Source of the DNA: Streptomyces sp. NBC_00341
Lineage (GTDB): Bacteria; Actinomycetota; Actinomycetes; Streptomycetales; Streptomycetaceae
Reading direction: 5' to 3'
Length of the DNA stretch: 64,000 bases
Assembly: GCF_041435055.1 (NCBI RefSeq)
Contig: NZ_CP108002.1
Location: 5,332,001-5,396,000, forward strand
In this document: piece after piece, positions 1 to 8,175 of the stretch
Layout: each line of letters opens with the position of its first letter
Position numbering within the stretch: position 1 is the first letter of the stretch
Made by a program: the position numbers and the translations under genes
Notes under the pieces: model-generated
Database searches by the model: none
What the model was told of the DNA's origin: nothing
What the model saw: the letters and a program-made list of their open reading frames with translations, nothing else

Positions 1-219
1 AAGATGCTGTCGCAGACGCTCCGGACGCTGGAGCGGGACGGCTTCGTGGACCGGGACGCCAAGCCGGTCATCCCGCCCCGGGTGGACTACACGCTCACCG
101 CGATGGGCCGGGAGGCCGCCGAGCAGGTGTGGGGCCTGGCCCGCTGGTCGGAGCGGCAGCTGGACGCGGTGGACGCGGCGCGCACGGCGTACGACGCGAG
201 CGCCCGGGGTTCCGGCTGA
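1..219 (+). CDS. HxlR-family transcriptional regulator, C-terminal part
   Basis: This is the last 72 codons of a gene that begins before the window; the frame is open to base 1. The visible part has the HxlR winged-helix signature: a recognition-helix stretch MLSQTLRTLERDGFVDR, then the wing with VDYTLTAMGREA, the family's usual Y-x-LT-x-x-G-x-x motif. HxlR proteins are small MarR-like DNA-binding dimers, often next to the gene they control. Target and effector cannot be read here. It converges on the permease gene with a gap of only 16 bases. Confidence 0.85.
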   Translation, partial: KMLSQTLRTLERDGFVDRDAKPVIPPRVDYTLTAMGREAAEQVWGLARWSERQLDAVDAARTAYDASARGSG

Positions 220-235
220 ACCGCGCGCCGGGCGG

Positions 236-2191
236 TCAGCCCGTACGGGGCCGGTGCCGCTCCTCCATCGCCCGCAGCGCCCGTGAGACGTCGAACGGCA
301 GGATCGTCACCACCACGTGCGGCAGCTGCGTCAGCGTTTTGCCCATCTTCTCGCCGGTGCCCCGGTGCAGCAGCTTGCCGAGCGCGTTGCTGTACATCCG
401 CCGGGGCACCAGGACCGTCAGCCAGGTCTCCCCGTCCTCCGTGCTGCGGTAGGCGAGCTCCTTCATCGCGTGGCGCAGCCGCCGGTCCGGGCACGCCACT
501 AGCTCCAGCGGGACGGCGGTGGCGGACGTCGCCTCCCAGCGGGCGGCCAGCCGTCCGGCGTACGCCTCGTCGATCGAGAAGTGCACCGCCCGGATCTCGT
601 CGGGCCGCAGCTCATGGGCGTACCGCAGAGCCGTCAGCGTCGCCAGGTCGAGCGCCTCGACCAGCACCAGGACCAGATGGCGGCTGTACACCGCCCGGTC
701 CGCGCCCGGGGCCTGGATGCCCTGGAGCGCGGCGGCCTCGCGCCGGTACTCGCGGTTGATCCGGGTCAGCGTCCACACCCCCAGCGGGAAGATCACCACG
801 ACCAGCCAGGCGCCCTCGGTGAACTTGGTGACCGCGAAGATCAGCACGACCGCGGCGGAGGTGACCGCCGCGAGCGCGTTGAGCGTGATCTTCGCCCTGC
901 GGTAGCGGTCCCGGCGCCGCAGGTGGTAGACGGTGAGCCCGGCCCCCGCCATGGTGAACGCGGTGAACACGCCGATCGCGTACAGCGCCACCAGCTTGTC
1001 CACACTGGCGCCGGTCACCAGGAGCAGCGCCAGCGAGACGACGGTCAGCGCGATGATGCCGTTGGAGAACGCGAGACGGTGCCCGCGCCGGGTCAGCACC
1101 CGTGGCAGGAACCGGTCCTCCGCGACGAAGCTGGCCAGGTAGGGGAAGCCGGTGAACGGGGTGTTGGCGCCCGTGTAGAGGACCAGCGCCGTCGCCAGCT
1201 GCACGAAGACCAGCCCGGCCGTGCCGAGGAGGCCGCCGCCGAAGGCGAGATGGGCCTCCTGCGCGATGACGGTCGGCGTGCCGTCCGTGTACGGGACGGC
1301 ATGGGTGAAGTGGGCCAGCGTCGAGACCCCGAGCACAAGGACGCCCAGGATCACGCTCATCGTGATCAGCGTGCGCCGCGCGTTGCGGCCCTGGGGCTCG
1401 CGGAACGCGGAGATGCCGTTGGAGATCGCCTCCAGCCCGGTGAGCGACGAGCCGCCGTTGGCGAACGAGCGCAGCACGATGAAGAGCGAGGCCCCGTACA
1501 GCCAGCCGTCGCCCGGGGTGCCGAGCGGCACGACCCCGGCGGCGTGCAGATCGGCGTGCGGCAGCCCGCCGGTGAGCCCGCGCAGCGCGGCGGCGAGCAG
1601 GACCAGCCCGACGGCGGCCATGAAGAGGTAGGCGGGCAGCGCGAAGAGCCGGCCCGCCTCCCGGACCCCGCGCAGGTTCCCGTACGCGAGGAGCACGATC
1701 ACCGCGACGGAGACCGGCAGCTGGAGATGGTCCAGGCCGGTGAACTCGTCGCCCGCCAGATGGGCGAGCGAGATGAGGGCGTTGGTGCCGGCCGAGACCT
1801 GTACGGCGACGGTGACGATGTAGTCGACGAGCAGCGCCACGGCGGCGATCTGCGCGACGTTCGGCCCGAAGTTCTCCCGGGCGACGACGTACGAGCCGCC
1901 CGCCCGGGTGTAGATCGTCACCACATCGCTGTAACAGAGCGTCAGCAGCAGCAGTACCAGCAGGATCGCGAAGGTCACCGGCATCAGCAGCGTGAACGCG
2001 GCGGCGCCGACGACCGGCACCAGGACCCGGAGCATCTCCTCGGAGCCGTACGCGGACGAACTGATGCAGTCGGAGGCCAGCACCCCGAGCGCCGTCCGGT
2101 TGCTCAGCTTTTCGTCGCTGATGTGCTCCGTGGTCAGCGGCTTGCCGAGCAGGCGTGTCTTGACGCGGTACACCGGACGGTCCAGGGTCAT
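236..2191 (-). CDS. KimA-like APC-superfamily potassium importer
   Basis: Integral membrane transporter of 651 residues with about 12 hydrophobic segments and a cytoplasmic C-terminal domain of about 150 residues that looks like a universal-stress-protein fold. From memory it aligns along its length with Bacillus KimA (YdaO), a proton-coupled high-affinity K+ importer. Shared stretches include LLGKPL near the start, SDCISSSAYG in helix 1, LLVDYIVTVAVQVSAGTNA, SLTGLEAISN and GANTPFTGFPYLA. The KimA Asp and Tyr of helix 1 and the Thr/Glu of the TGLEA loop are present. I chose the ATG at 2191 because homologues begin just before the GKPL motif; an upstream in-frame ATG at 2269 lies inside the terminator hairpin of korB. 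A general amino-acid permease is the alternative reading. Confidence 0.78.
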   Translation of the reverse strand: MTLDRPVYRVKTRLLGKPLTTEHISDEKLSNRTALGVLASDCISSSAYGSEEMLRVLVPVVGAAAFTLLMPVTFAILLVLLLLTLCYSDVVTIYTRAGGSYVVARENFGPNVAQIAAVALLVDYIVTVAVQVSAGTNALISLAHLAGDEFTGLDHLQLPVSVAVIVLLAYGNLRGVREAGRLFALPAYLFMAAVGLVLLAAALRGLTGGLPHADLHAAGVVPLGTPGDGWLYGASLFIVLRSFANGGSSLTGLEAISNGISAFREPQGRNARRTLITMSVILGVLVLGVSTLAHFTHAVPYTDGTPTVIAQEAHLAFGGGLLGTAGLVFVQLATALVLYTGANTPFTGFPYLASFVAEDRFLPRVLTRRGHRLAFSNGIIALTVVSLALLLVTGASVDKLVALYAIGVFTAFTMAGAGLTVYHLRRRDRYRRAKITLNALAAVTSAAVVLIFAVTKFTEGAWLVVVIFPLGVWTLTRINREYRREAAALQGIQAPGADRAVYSRHLVLVLVEALDLATLTALRYAHELRPDEIRAVHFSIDEAYAGRLAARWEATSATAVPLELVACPDRRLRHAMKELAYRSTEDGETWLTVLVPRRMYSNALGKLLHRGTGEKMGKTLTQLPHVVVTILPFDVSRALRAMEERHRPRTG

Positions 2192-2257
2192 GGCCACATG
2201 GTGCGCGGACGGAGGCCGGGACCCCGTCCGCAATCGCCGCACGCCCCGCAAAGACAG

Positions 2258-2331
2258 CCCGTTCGGCAACGCGACGCGACCCCCGGGAGAGGTTCCTCCG
2301 GGGGTCGCGTCGCGTTGCGTTGCCGAACGGG
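2258..2331 (-). terminator. Long hairpin terminator after korAB
   Basis: Inverted repeat with arms of about 29 bases (2258-2286 and 2298-2331), interrupted on the right arm by an extra CGTTG that looks like a 5-base duplication. It lies just past the korB stop and before the permease start, so it should end the korAB transcript. There is no T-run, as is usual in Streptomyces. Confidence 0.8.
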
Positions 2332-2358
2332 TGGCCGGCGGCGCTTCCTGCGAATTGC

Positions 2359-3447
2359 CTAGCCGACCACGGTCCAGTTGTCGTTGCCCGCGAGCAGCGC
2401 GCCCAGGTCGCCCTTGCCGTTCTGCTCGACGGCGGTGTCCAGCTGTTCGGCCATCTGGGTGTCGTAGACCTGCCGTTCGACGCTGCGCAGCACTCCGATC
2501 GGGGTGTGGTGCAGCGTGTCCGCGTCCGCCAGCCGGGACAGCGCGAACGCGGTGTTGGGGCTGGCGGCGTGTGCGTCGTGGACCAGGATCCGCGAACGGT
2601 TCTCCTCGGTGACCGCGACCACCGACAGATCACCCGTCAGCGAGTCCCGTACGACGCCCTTGGCGTTGTCGGTGCCGAAGACGATCGGCTGCCCGTGCTC
2701 CAGCCGGATCACGGCCTCCTGGGCCTGCTCGCGGTCCTTGAGGACCTCGAAGGCGCCGTCGTTGAAGATGTTGCAGTTCTGGTAGATCTCCACCAGTGCC
2801 GTGCCGGGGTGGTCGGCCGCCGCCCGCAGCACGCTGGTCAGGTGCTTGCGGTCGGAGTCGACCGTACGGGCGACGAAGGACGCCTCCGCGCCGATGGCCA
2901 GCGACAGCGGGTTGAAGGGGGCGTCCAGCGAGCCCATCGGGGTCGATTTGGTGATCTTCCCGACCTCGGAGGTGGGGGAGTACTGGCCCTTGGTGAGTCC
3001 GTAGATCCGGTTGTTGAAGAGGAGGATCTTCAGGTTCACGTTGCGGCGCAGGGCGTGGATGAGGTGGTTGCCGCCGATGGACAGCGCGTCGCCGTCACCG
3101 GTGACCACCCAGACGCTCAGATCCCGCCGGGAGGAGGCGAGCCCGGTCGCGATGGCCGGGGCCCGGCCGTGGATCGAGTGCATCCCGTAGGTGTTCATGT
3201 AATAGGGGAAGCGGGAGGAGCAGCCGATGCCGGAGACGAAGACGATGTTCTCCTTCGCCAGCCCCAGCTCGGGCATGAAGCCCTGCACGGCGGCGAGGAC
3301 CGCGTAGTCGCCGCAGCCGGGACACCAGCGCACTTCCTGGTCGGACTTGAAGTCCTTCATGGACTGCTTGGCCTCTGACTTCGGCACCAGCTGAAGGAGC
3401 TCGTTGATCTCGGCCCCGGGCTGCAGGAGCTCGTTGGTCTCAGGCAT
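2359..3447 (-). CDS. korB: 2-oxoglutarate:ferredoxin oxidoreductase, beta subunit
   Basis: Thiamine-diphosphate subunit (362 residues) of the 2-oxoacid:ferredoxin oxidoreductase that oxidises 2-oxoglutarate to succinyl-CoA and reduces ferredoxin, an alternative to the NAD-linked dehydrogenase in the TCA cycle. The sequence shows RWCPGCGDYAVLAAVQ near residue 40, the GIGCSSRFPYYMNTYG substrate/TPP loop, and the TPP-Mg motif GDGDALSIGGNHLIHALRRN followed by NNRIYGLTKGQYSPTS. All are typical of KorB. Its ATG overlaps the end of korA by eight bases, so the two are translationally coupled. Confidence 0.95.
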   Translation of the reverse strand: MPETNELLQPGAEINELLQLVPKSEAKQSMKDFKSDQEVRWCPGCGDYAVLAAVQGFMPELGLAKENIVFVSGIGCSSRFPYYMNTYGMHSIHGRAPAIATGLASSRRDLSVWVVTGDGDALSIGGNHLIHALRRNVNLKILLFNNRIYGLTKGQYSPTSEVGKITKSTPMGSLDAPFNPLSLAIGAEASFVARTVDSDRKHLTSVLRAAADHPGTALVEIYQNCNIFNDGAFEVLKDREQAQEAVIRLEHGQPIVFGTDNAKGVVRDSLTGDLSVVAVTEENRSRILVHDAHAASPNTAFALSRLADADTLHHTPIGVLRSVERQVYDTQMAEQLDTAVEQNGKGDLGALLAGNDNWTVVG

Positions 3448-5392
3448 CGATGGCCTCCTTGAGGGCCGTCGCGAGCTGCTCGGCCTTGAACGGCATGCCG
3501 TTGACCTGGTTGTAACTGTGCGCGTCCACCAGGTACTTGGCCCGGATGAGGGTGGCCAGCTGTCCCAGGTTCATCTCCGGGACGACCACCTTGTCGTAAC
3601 GCCTCAGCACCTCGCCGAGATTCCTCGGGAACGGATTGATGTGGCGCAGATGTGCCTGGGCGATGGGCTCTCCGGCGGCGCGCAGCCGCCGGACGGCGGC
3701 GGTGATGGGGCCGTACGTGGAGCCCCAGCCCAGGACCAGCGTCCGGGCTTCCGTGGGGTCGTCGACCTCCACGTCCGGGACCTGGATGCCGTCGATCTTG
3801 GCCTGCCGGGTGCGGACCATGAAGTCGTGGTTGGCCGGGTCGTAGGAGATGTTCCCGGTGCCGTCCTGCTTCTCGATGCCGCCGATGCGGTGTTCGAGGC
3901 CGGGGGTGCCGGGGACCGCCCAGGGGCGGGCCAGGGTCTGCGGGTCGCGCTTGTACGGCCAGAAGACCTCGGTGCCGTCGGCCAGCTCGTGGTTGGGGCC
4001 GTGGGCGAACTGGACGCGCAGGTCCGGGAGCCCGTCCACCTCGGGGATGCGCCAGGGCTCGGAGCCGTTGGCGAGGTACCCGTCGGAGAGCAGGAAGACC
4101 GGGGTGCGGTAGGTCAGCGCGATCCGGGCCGCGTCGAGCGCCGCGTCGAAGCAGTCCGCCGGCGTCCTGGGGGCGACGATCGGGACCGGGGCCTCGCCGT
4201 TGCGCCCGTACATCGCCTGGAGCAGGTCGGCCTGCTCCGTCTTGGTGGGCAGTCCGGTGGAGGGGCCGCCGCGCTGGATGTCGATGATCAGCAGCGGCAG
4301 TTCCAGGGAGACGGCGAGCCCGATGGTCTCCGACTTCAGCGCCACACCCGGCCCCGAGGTGGTCGTCACCCCGAGCGCACCGCCGAACGCGGCGCCCAGC
4401 GCGGCACCGATGCCCGCGATCTCGTCCTCGGCCTGGAAGGTGCGCACGCCGAAGTTCTTGTGCTTCGACAGCTCGTGCAGGATGTCGGAGGCCGGGGTGA
4501 TGGGGTACGAGCCCAGGTAGACCGGCAGGTCCGCCTGCCGGCCTGCGGCGATCAGCCCGTAGGACAGCGCGAGGTTCCCCGAGATGTTGCGGTACGTACC
4601 GGTGGGGAAGGCCTGGGTGGCCGGGGCCACCTCGTAGCTGACCGCGAAGTCCTCCGTGGTCTCGCCGAAGTTCCACCCCGCCCGGAACGCCGTCACGTTC
4701 GCCTCGGCGATCTGCGGCTTCTTCGCGAACTTGGCCCGCAGGAACGTCTCCGTCCCCTCGGTCGGCCGGTGGTACATCCAGGACAGCAGCCCGAGCGCGA
4801 ACATGTTCTTGGAGCGCTCGGCCTCCTTGCGGGGGAGTCCGAAGTCCTTCAGCGCCTCGATGGTGAGGGTGGTCAGCGGCACCGGGTGGACGTTGTACGC
4901 CTCCAGCGAGCCGTCCTCCAGCGGATTTGTCTGATATCCGACCTTGGCCATCGGGCGTTTGGTGAACTCGTCGGTGTTCACGATGATTTCCGCGCCGCGC
5001 GGCACATCCGCGATATTGGCCTTCAGCGCGGCCGGATTCATCGCGACCAGCACGTTGGGCGCGTCGCCCGGAGTCAGGATGTCGTGGTCCGCGAAATGCA
5101 GCTGGAACGACGAAACCCCGGGCAGCGTCCCTGCGGGAGCCCGGATCTCGGCGGGGAAGTTCGGCAGGGTGGAGAGGTCGTTCCCGAAGGAAGCGGTCTC
5201 CGAGGTGAACCGGTCACCCGTGAGCTGCATACCGTCACCGGAGTCACCCGCGAAACGGATGATCACCCGGTCCAGACGGCGGATCTCTTTGTCACCGTTG
5301 TCTGTTGCGGACTGGGGGGCACGCTGTCCCCCCACGAGCGCCTCACTGGCCTCATCGGCCTGTTCGGCGGGGCTACTGACCTGGCTGGTCAC
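3440..5392 (-). CDS. korA: 2-oxoglutarate:ferredoxin oxidoreductase, alpha subunit (gamma-alpha fusion)
   Basis: 650-residue partner of KorB. The N-terminal gamma-like domain (about residues 40-230) starts RVIIRFAGDSGDGMQLTGDR, and the pyruvate-ferredoxin-type alpha domain follows from about 270, with SYPITPASDILHELSK and FQAEDEIAGIGAALGAAFGG. This gamma-alpha fusion is the usual two-subunit KorAB form. A GTG start was chosen because GGGAGG lies about ten bases upstream. KorAB supplies low-potential electrons to ferredoxin, and it lies close to a complex I cluster lacking the NADH module (9.6-19.7 kb). About 270 bases upstream (5393-5664) hold no gene I can support. Confidence 0.95.
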   Translation of the reverse strand: MTSQVSSPAEQADEASEALVGGQRAPQSATDNGDKEIRRLDRVIIRFAGDSGDGMQLTGDRFTSETASFGNDLSTLPNFPAEIRAPAGTLPGVSSFQLHFADHDILTPGDAPNVLVAMNPAALKANIADVPRGAEIIVNTDEFTKRPMAKVGYQTNPLEDGSLEAYNVHPVPLTTLTIEALKDFGLPRKEAERSKNMFALGLLSWMYHRPTEGTETFLRAKFAKKPQIAEANVTAFRAGWNFGETTEDFAVSYEVAPATQAFPTGTYRNISGNLALSYGLIAAGRQADLPVYLGSYPITPASDILHELSKHKNFGVRTFQAEDEIAGIGAALGAAFGGALGVTTTSGPGVALKSETIGLAVSLELPLLIIDIQRGGPSTGLPTKTEQADLLQAMYGRNGEAPVPIVAPRTPADCFDAALDAARIALTYRTPVFLLSDGYLANGSEPWRIPEVDGLPDLRVQFAHGPNHELADGTEVFWPYKRDPQTLARPWAVPGTPGLEHRIGGIEKQDGTGNISYDPANHDFMVRTRQAKIDGIQVPDVEVDDPTEARTLVLGWGSTYGPITAAVRRLRAAGEPIAQAHLRHINPFPRNLGEVLRRYDKVVVPEMNLGQLATLIRAKYLVDAHSYNQVNGMPFKAEQLATALKEAIDA

Positions 5393-5664
5393 TTACTGGA
5401 CCTCCCTCGGCGCGGTGGCTCGGAACCATCCGGCCCGCCGGCGGTCCCAGGCTCCACCCTACGTCTGTAAGGGTCGCCTTCCTCTGGCCGATCATAAGTT
5501 GGACGGCATTTTGAGACGCCTGTCCGGCGCCGCCCCGCCATGATTCATCAGCCACCCGGATCCCCGTCGGACCCTCACTGGAGAGGGCGTGGAGCGAGTC
5601 GCGCGTTCCCGGCCCGGCGGTCGGACGCGGCGTCGGAACCGCCGGGAGTGCAGCGGGGAAACCG

Positions 5665-6339
5665 TCAGGAGTTCAGATAGGTCAGCACGGCCAGCACCCG
5701 CCGGTGGTCGCCGTCACTGGGGGACAGCCCGAGCTTCTGGAAGATGTTGCTGACGTGCTTCTCCACCGCGCCATCGCTCACGACCAGCTGTTTCGCCACC
5801 GCGGAGTTGGTCCGCCCCTCCGCCATCAGGCCGAGGACCTCGCGCTCACGGGGCGTCAGCCCGGCCAGCACGTCCTGCTTGCGGCTCCGGCCCAGCAGCT
5901 GCGCGACGACCTCCGGGTCCAGCGCCGTACCGCCCTGCGCCACCCGGACCACCGCGTCCACGAACTCCCGCACCTCGGCGACCCGGTCCTTCAGCAGATA
6001 TCCCACGCCCCGGCTGGATCCGGCCAGCAACTCGGTGGCGTACTGCTCCTCTACATACTGCGAAAGGACCAGTACCCCCATGCCCGGGTACTCCTTTCGG
6101 AGCCGTACCGCGGCCCGCACGCCCTCGTCCGTGTGGGTCGGCGGCATCCGCACGTCCGCGACCACCACATCGGGCAGCGCGTCCTGCCCGGCGAGGTCGC
6201 CCACCGTCTTGATCAGCGCCTCGGCGTCCCCGACCCCCGCCACGACGTCATGACCGAGATCGGTCAGCAGCCGGGTGAGTCCCTCCCGGAGCAGTACCGA
6301 ATCCTCGGCGATGACTACCCGCACCCTGTCCTCCACCAC
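5665..6339 (-). CDS. NarL/FixJ-family response regulator
   Basis: About 224 residues. The receiver domain has the acidic pocket VVIAEDSVLL, the phospho-acceptor Asp in VVVADVRMPP, the switch Ser in VLVLSQYVE and the conserved Lys in YLLKDR. A LuxR-type helix-turn-helix follows from about residue 160: LTPREREVLGLMAEGRTN then AVEKHVSNIFQKLGL. The domain order is NarL-like, so it should activate or repress promoters when phosphorylated by one or both kinases encoded upstream on the same strand. The GTG at 6339 was preferred to the ATG at 6390 because the receiver motif starts a few residues later and a GGGGGA precedes it. Targets are unknown; korAB and nuo are the immediate neighbours. Confidence 0.92.
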   Translation of the reverse strand: MVEDRVRVVIAEDSVLLREGLTRLLTDLGHDVVAGVGDAEALIKTVGDLAGQDALPDVVVADVRMPPTHTDEGVRAAVRLRKEYPGMGVLVLSQYVEEQYATELLAGSSRGVGYLLKDRVAEVREFVDAVVRVAQGGTALDPEVVAQLLGRSRKQDVLAGLTPREREVLGLMAEGRTNSAVAKQLVVSDGAVEKHVSNIFQKLGLSPSDGDHRRVLAVLTYLNS

Positions 6340-6505
6340 GACGTCTGTTCCCCCACCACTCGCTGTTCCCGCCCGGATGCCGTTCGGCATCCAGCATCCC
6401 AGTATCGGCGGTGACGCGGCGAGCGTTCGAAGGGTTGCGTCGCGCGGGACGGCGGGCGAGGCGTCGCGGAGGAGCGGAGGGGGCGGCTGAGGGGGCGGGC
6501 CGCGG

Positions 6506-7969
6506 TCAGCCGCGCCAGGGGAGTTCGGCGGTGATCTTGGTCGGGCCGCCCACCGGGGACTCGACGACCAGGATCCCGTCCACCGCGTCCAGCCGCTCCG
6601 TCAGACCGGCGAGACCGCTGCCCGACGTCAGGCCGGCGCCGCCGCGCCCGTTGTCGGTGACCTGGAGCAGCAGCCGGTCCGCCGTCCGCCACACGTCGAC
6701 GGACGCCGTGCGGGCCCCGCTGTGTTTGCTGACGTTCTGGAGGAGCTCGGACACGGTGAAGTACGCGATGCCCTCGATGGCCTGCGCGGGCCGGGACGTC
6801 AGGTCCACCTCGACGGTGACCGGGACGGTGCAGCGGGAGGCGATGGCGGAGAGGGCGGCGTCGAGGCCTCGGTCGGTGAGGACGGCGGGGTGGATGCCCC
6901 TGGCCAGGTCGCGCAGTTCCTGGAGTGCGACTTTGACCTCGCCGTGTGCCTCGTCGACCATCCTGGCGGCGGCCTCGGGGTCGTCGGTCAGCTTCTCCTT
7001 GGCGAGGCCCAGATCCATGGCGAGGGCGACGAGGCGGGCCTGGGCGCCGTCGTGGAGGTCGCGTTCGATGCGGCGCAGGTCGGCGGCGGCGGTGTCGACG
7101 ACCACACCCCGGTCCGACTCCAGCTCCGTGACCCGCGTCGCCAGCCGGGACGGACCCAGCAGCCCGGTCACCATCAGCCGGTCCACCGAGGTCAGACCGC
7201 GCACGATCCACGGGGTGACCAGGACGAACAGCAGCCCGACGGCGCTGGTCAGGGCCAGCTCGACGGGGGAGTCCAGATAGACCCGGTGCCCGTCGTCCCC
7301 GTACAGCTGGACCCCCTCGACGCCCGTGTACGCCGGGAAGATCCAGTGCCACGCCGGGTAGGTGAAGGCCGCCAGGCCCCAGGACCACAGGGCCGTCGAG
7401 ACGATGAAGCCGAAGACGGCCCACGGCAGGTGCAGCAGCGAGTAGAGCAGGTGCCGCCAGGACACCCCGCTCTTCAGGACCGCCCCGACCCACGACATCA
7501 GCCCGCCGGTCCGCCCCCGCACCGGCTCCGGGGACGCCACGTCGAGGCCCAGCAGTCCACGGGCCCGCGCCCGCTCCAGCGCGCCGAACCCGCGGCACAT
7601 GGCCAGGCCCCCGGCCAGCACCGGAATCCCCAGGAAGGTGATGAGCAGCCCTGCGCCCAGCGACGTCATGGTGATCGCGAGGGAGAAGAACACGATGCTG
7701 AGGGGCAGGCTGAGCAGCAGATACGCGGTCTCGCGCCAGGTCCGGCCCTCGAACGGGGCGCGCAGTACGGCGGGGAACACGTGCTTCGCGTCGGGGCGGT
7801 CGTCCCCCGAGCCGGACCCGGACCCGGACCCGGACCCGGACCCGGACCCGGACCCGGCCCCTTTCCTCGAACCGGTGCCGAAGCCGCTGCCGAAGCCGGT
7901 GCCGGTGCCGGTGCCCGAGCGCTGCTGGTCCCGCGTATCCGGTCCGTATGCCGTGGCCATGGCGTCCAT
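6506..7969 (-). CDS. Two-component sensor histidine kinase, Gly/Ser-rich N terminus
   Basis: Membrane kinase of 487 residues. Residues 1-60 are a low-complexity Gly/Ser/Thr tract coded by a hexanucleotide repeat. A membrane sensor region with about four hydrophobic segments follows (70-260), resembling the putative-sensor domain of actinobacterial kinases. Then comes a HisKA_3 dimerisation domain with the phospho-His in RIERDLHDGAQARLVALAMD, and a HATPase domain with N box ELLQNVSKHSGA and G box DNGRGG. The C-terminal half is almost identical in DNA to the next kinase gene (8176-9384). It lies 166 bases before the response regulator and is probably its partner. Confidence 0.93.
   Translation of the reverse strand: MDAMATAYGPDTRDQQRSGTGTGTGFGSGFGTGSRKGAGSGSGSGSGSGSGSGSGDDRPDAKHVFPAVLRAPFEGRTWRETAYLLLSLPLSIVFFSLAITMTSLGAGLLITFLGIPVLAGGLAMCRGFGALERARARGLLGLDVASPEPVRGRTGGLMSWVGAVLKSGVSWRHLLYSLLHLPWAVFGFIVSTALWSWGLAAFTYPAWHWIFPAYTGVEGVQLYGDDGHRVYLDSPVELALTSAVGLLFVLVTPWIVRGLTSVDRLMVTGLLGPSRLATRVTELESDRGVVVDTAAADLRRIERDLHDGAQARLVALAMDLGLAKEKLTDDPEAAARMVDEAHGEVKVALQELRDLARGIHPAVLTDRGLDAALSAIASRCTVPVTVEVDLTSRPAQAIEGIAYFTVSELLQNVSKHSGARTASVDVWRTADRLLLQVTDNGRGGAGLTSGSGLAGLTERLDAVDGILVVESPVGGPTKITAELPWRG
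6653..7129 (-). repeat. Copy 1 of a 477-bp near-identical block shared by two kinases
   Basis: Aligns without gaps to 8368-8844 (offset 1715). Counting by eye I find about 19 differences, so roughly 96% identity. The block covers the HisKA_3 and most of the HATPase domain. The flanking sensor halves and extreme C termini are clearly diverged. Confidence 0.88.
7811..7858. repeat. GGACCC hexanucleotide repeat inside the kinase gene
   Basis: About seven tandem copies of a six-base unit (GGACCC on the + strand, GGGTCC on the coding strand) that code for an alternating Gly-Ser tract in the kinase N terminus. Six-base units keep the frame if copy number changes, so tract length can vary without inactivating the kinase. 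Confidence 0.9.
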
Positions 7970-7987
7970 CCGTTTCTTCCGCGTCTG

Positions 7988-8041
7988 CTGTTCTGGTTCT
8001 GGTTCTGGCTCTGGTTTTGGTTCTGGCTCTGGTTTGGTTCT
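7988..8041. repeat. Degenerate TTCTGG hexanucleotide repeat upstream of the kinase start
   Basis: About nine imperfect copies of TTCTGG or variants (TTTTGG, CTCTGG), about 20 bases upstream of the kinase ATG on the coding strand. In another frame it would code Asn-Gln-Asn-Gln-Ser, but that frame does not join the kinase frame, so I treat it as leader sequence. It is markedly richer in T than its surroundings. Confidence 0.85.
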
Positions 8042-8175
8042 GTACGTGCTCCGTGCTGCTTCAAGGGTGCTGTCCCGGGCGGCGGCGCACCATGAGGCCG
8101 GTCTCCCTCTTCAGCGGGGGGTTTTCCCCACCCCGGAGCCTGCCCTGTCCGGACCTGGACGGGCTCCGGGGGTGC

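Noticed and set aside
581..5470. Plus-strand frames at 581-2362, 2320-3378 and 3404-5470
   Set aside because: Shadows of the permease and korBA; the sense genes have clear family motifs.
5373..5555. A 60-codon minus-strand frame before korA
   Set aside because: It overlaps the korA start and ribosome-binding site and has no recognisable features.
7811..8041. CRISPR array
   Set aside because: Units are six bases without spacers; these are microsatellites.
7666..8064. A minus-strand frame coding Asn-Gln-Ser repeats upstream of the first kinase
   Set aside because: It is out of frame with the kinase and runs into Pro-Gly/Ala-Pro repeats in the wrong frame; better explained as leader sequence.
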